A model generated the notes under the pieces. That model was given only the letters and a program-made list of their open reading frames with translations, was not told the origin of the DNA and made no database searches. The translations under genes were made by a program, and so were the position numbers. DNA of 6,517 nucleotides from Nitrososphaeraceae archaeon (GTDB taxonomy: Archaea > Thermoproteota > Nitrososphaeria > Nitrososphaerales > Nitrososphaeraceae), in the NCBI GenBank assembly GCA_025936955.1, contig JAICSL010000097.1:1-6517 (forward strand), read 5' to 3'. This document shows, piece after piece, positions 5,803 to 6,517 of the stretch (the stretch's first letter is position 1; each line of letters opens with the position of its first letter).

Positions 5803-6517
5803 ATGAGTGTTAAACTTGATAATATCGATCTCAATATTCGACAGGGAGATTCAAGCAAGGGTACTATAGATGAGGTAAGGAGTATTAGGAAATTAGGGAT
5901 ACACGATAAAAGAAAGCTGAGTGAGCATAGAGTTTCAAGTACATATGGAAGTATTCTGAGTGATAACGGCAGACATTCGATGAGGATTATGATAGAAGGT
6001 GATTTTTTTGGTAAGAATGCCAAGCAGAGCCTGACCTTACTAAGGTCAAAATACAAGGCGGGAAAGCCATTGCCTCTGATATCAGAATTGACACTTCTAT
6101 CTCAATTGCACAATGTGCTTATCGAGGAATTGAATGTCTATACAATGTGGAAGCTGCCTAACTGCTATAGCTACAGTATGATACTAAGAGAGTACAAAGA
6201 ACCAGCGCAGCAACCATCGGGAGGACCTAGTCTTGCAGCTCCCTCTCAAATTGGACAAGCAAAAAGTGGGATAGAAAGAGAGTCAATGAATATTATGCAA
6301 TCTTTAAACGGTATCGGGCAAGCAGCTGAAGGTGCAGCAGCACAAGCTACACAAGCAGCATCAAACGCTGCTGCCAAAGCTACACAAGCAGCTGAAGGTG
6401 CAGCAGCACAAGCTACACAAGCAGCTGAAGGTGCAGCAGCACAAGCTACACAAGCAGCTGAAGGTGCAGCAGCACAAGCTACACAAGCAGCTGAAGGTGC
6501 AGCAGCACAAGCTACAC
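5803..6517 (+). CDS. gpU/XkdP-like tail or baseplate protein with 11-residue repeat tail (C-terminus beyond right edge)
   Basis: The frame is open from the ATG at 5803 to the window end (238 residues visible) and starts 2 nt after the tape-measure stop, so translation is probably coupled. A weak AAGGA lies 16 nt upstream. Residues 1 to about 137 form a compact domain: KLDNIDL, DKR at 35-37, MRIMIEGDFFG near 60-70, LRSKYKAGKPLPLISEL near 80-95, NVLIEELNVY and a final CYSYSMILREYKEP strand. This matches the gpU/DNA_circ_N/XkdP N-terminal pattern and the paralogue at 1-324. In PBSX-like operons the gene after the tape measure is XkdP, which ends in a LysM domain and belongs to the baseplate; a LysM may lie past the edge. 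Residues 138-172 are a Pro/Gly/Ser/Gln linker. From 173 on there are six 11-residue Ala-rich repeats (QAAEGAAAQAT), probably a long helix or coiled-coil spacer. The function of the repeats is unknown. Confidence 0.78.
   Translation, partial: MSVKLDNIDLNIRQGDSSKGTIDEVRSIRKLGIHDKRKLSEHRVSSTYGSILSDNGRHSMRIMIEGDFFGKNAKQSLTLLRSKYKAGKPLPLISELTLLSQLHNVLIEELNVYTMWKLPNCYSYSMILREYKEPAQQPSGGPSLAAPSQIGQAKSGIERESMNIMQSLNGIGQAAEGAAAQATQAASNAAAKATQAAEGAAAQATQAAEGAAAQATQAAEGAAAQATQAAEGAAAQAT
6319..6516 (+). repeat. tandem array of six 33-bp units (11 codons), continuing past the edge
   Basis: The units start at 6319, 6352, 6385, 6418, 6451 and 6484. Units 1, 3, 4, 5 and 6 are identical at DNA level and encode QAAEGAAAQAT. 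Unit 2 has diverged to QAASNAAAKAT. The unit is 18/33 G+C, well above the surrounding sequence. The period of 33 bp keeps the frame whatever the copy number, so slippage would change spacer length without breaking the gene. The final base of the window (C, 6517) is consistent with a seventh unit. Confidence 0.97.

Noticed and set aside
5769..6056. 95-codon minus-strand open frame opposite the gpU-like gene
   Set aside because: The plus-strand frame has a paralogue at 1-324 and family motifs. The minus frame is Leu/Ile/Ser-rich antisense reading.
6319..6517. CRISPR array
   Set aside because: The repeats are directly adjacent with no spacers, in frame within a coding sequence, and have an 11-codon period. 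It is a coding minisatellite.

Overview
The window is AT-rich, compact and virus-like. It carries the core of a contractile tail module: sheath, tube, tail-assembly chaperone with a programmed -1 frameshift, a long protein in the tape-measure slot, then a gpU/LysM-type tail or baseplate protein. The order matches the xkdK-M-N-O-P stretch of PBSX-like phages. Arginine is mostly AGA/AGG and isoleucine often ATA. Together with the sheath C-terminus this suggests an archaeal host (a Nitrososphaerota-like or methanogen provirus, or a contractile injection system). A low-GC Gram-positive host is not excluded, because the strong Shine-Dalgarno site before the tube gene fits either. No capsid, terminase, integrase, tRNA or CRISPR is visible, so virus, provirus and headless injection device cannot be told apart here.

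Layout. Bases 1-324 (minus strand) hold the N-terminal 108 residues of a gpU-like protein that runs off the left edge. Bases 325-591 are a divergent, AT-rich intergenic region with two 7-bp inverted repeats and TATA-like sequence. Rightward from 592 come the sheath (592-1968), the tube (1991-2401) and the chaperone (2437-2808 in frame 0, extended in the -1 frame to 3014). The tape-measure candidate (3014-5800) follows, and an open reading frame from 5803 runs off the right edge inside an array of 33-bp repeats. Spacing is tight (22 nt, 35 nt, a 1-nt overlap, 2 nt), so this is almost certainly one operon.

How it works together. By family knowledge, the tube polymerises around the tape-measure protein with help from the two chaperone forms, the sheath assembles around the tube, and the gpU/LysM-type protein joins the baseplate or tube end. 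Four points stand out. (1) An A9 slippery run is followed by a stop codon and a compact hairpin, and the frameshifted product ends exactly on the tape-measure start codon. (2) The tape-measure candidate has an unusual Ser/Asn/Leu/Pro-rich, cysteine-free sequence and ends in a perfect 104-bp duplication. (3) The last gene carries at least six 11-residue Ala-rich repeats, five identical at DNA level. (4) The minus-strand gene at the left edge is a diverged paralogue of that last gene, alignable without gaps over 108 residues.
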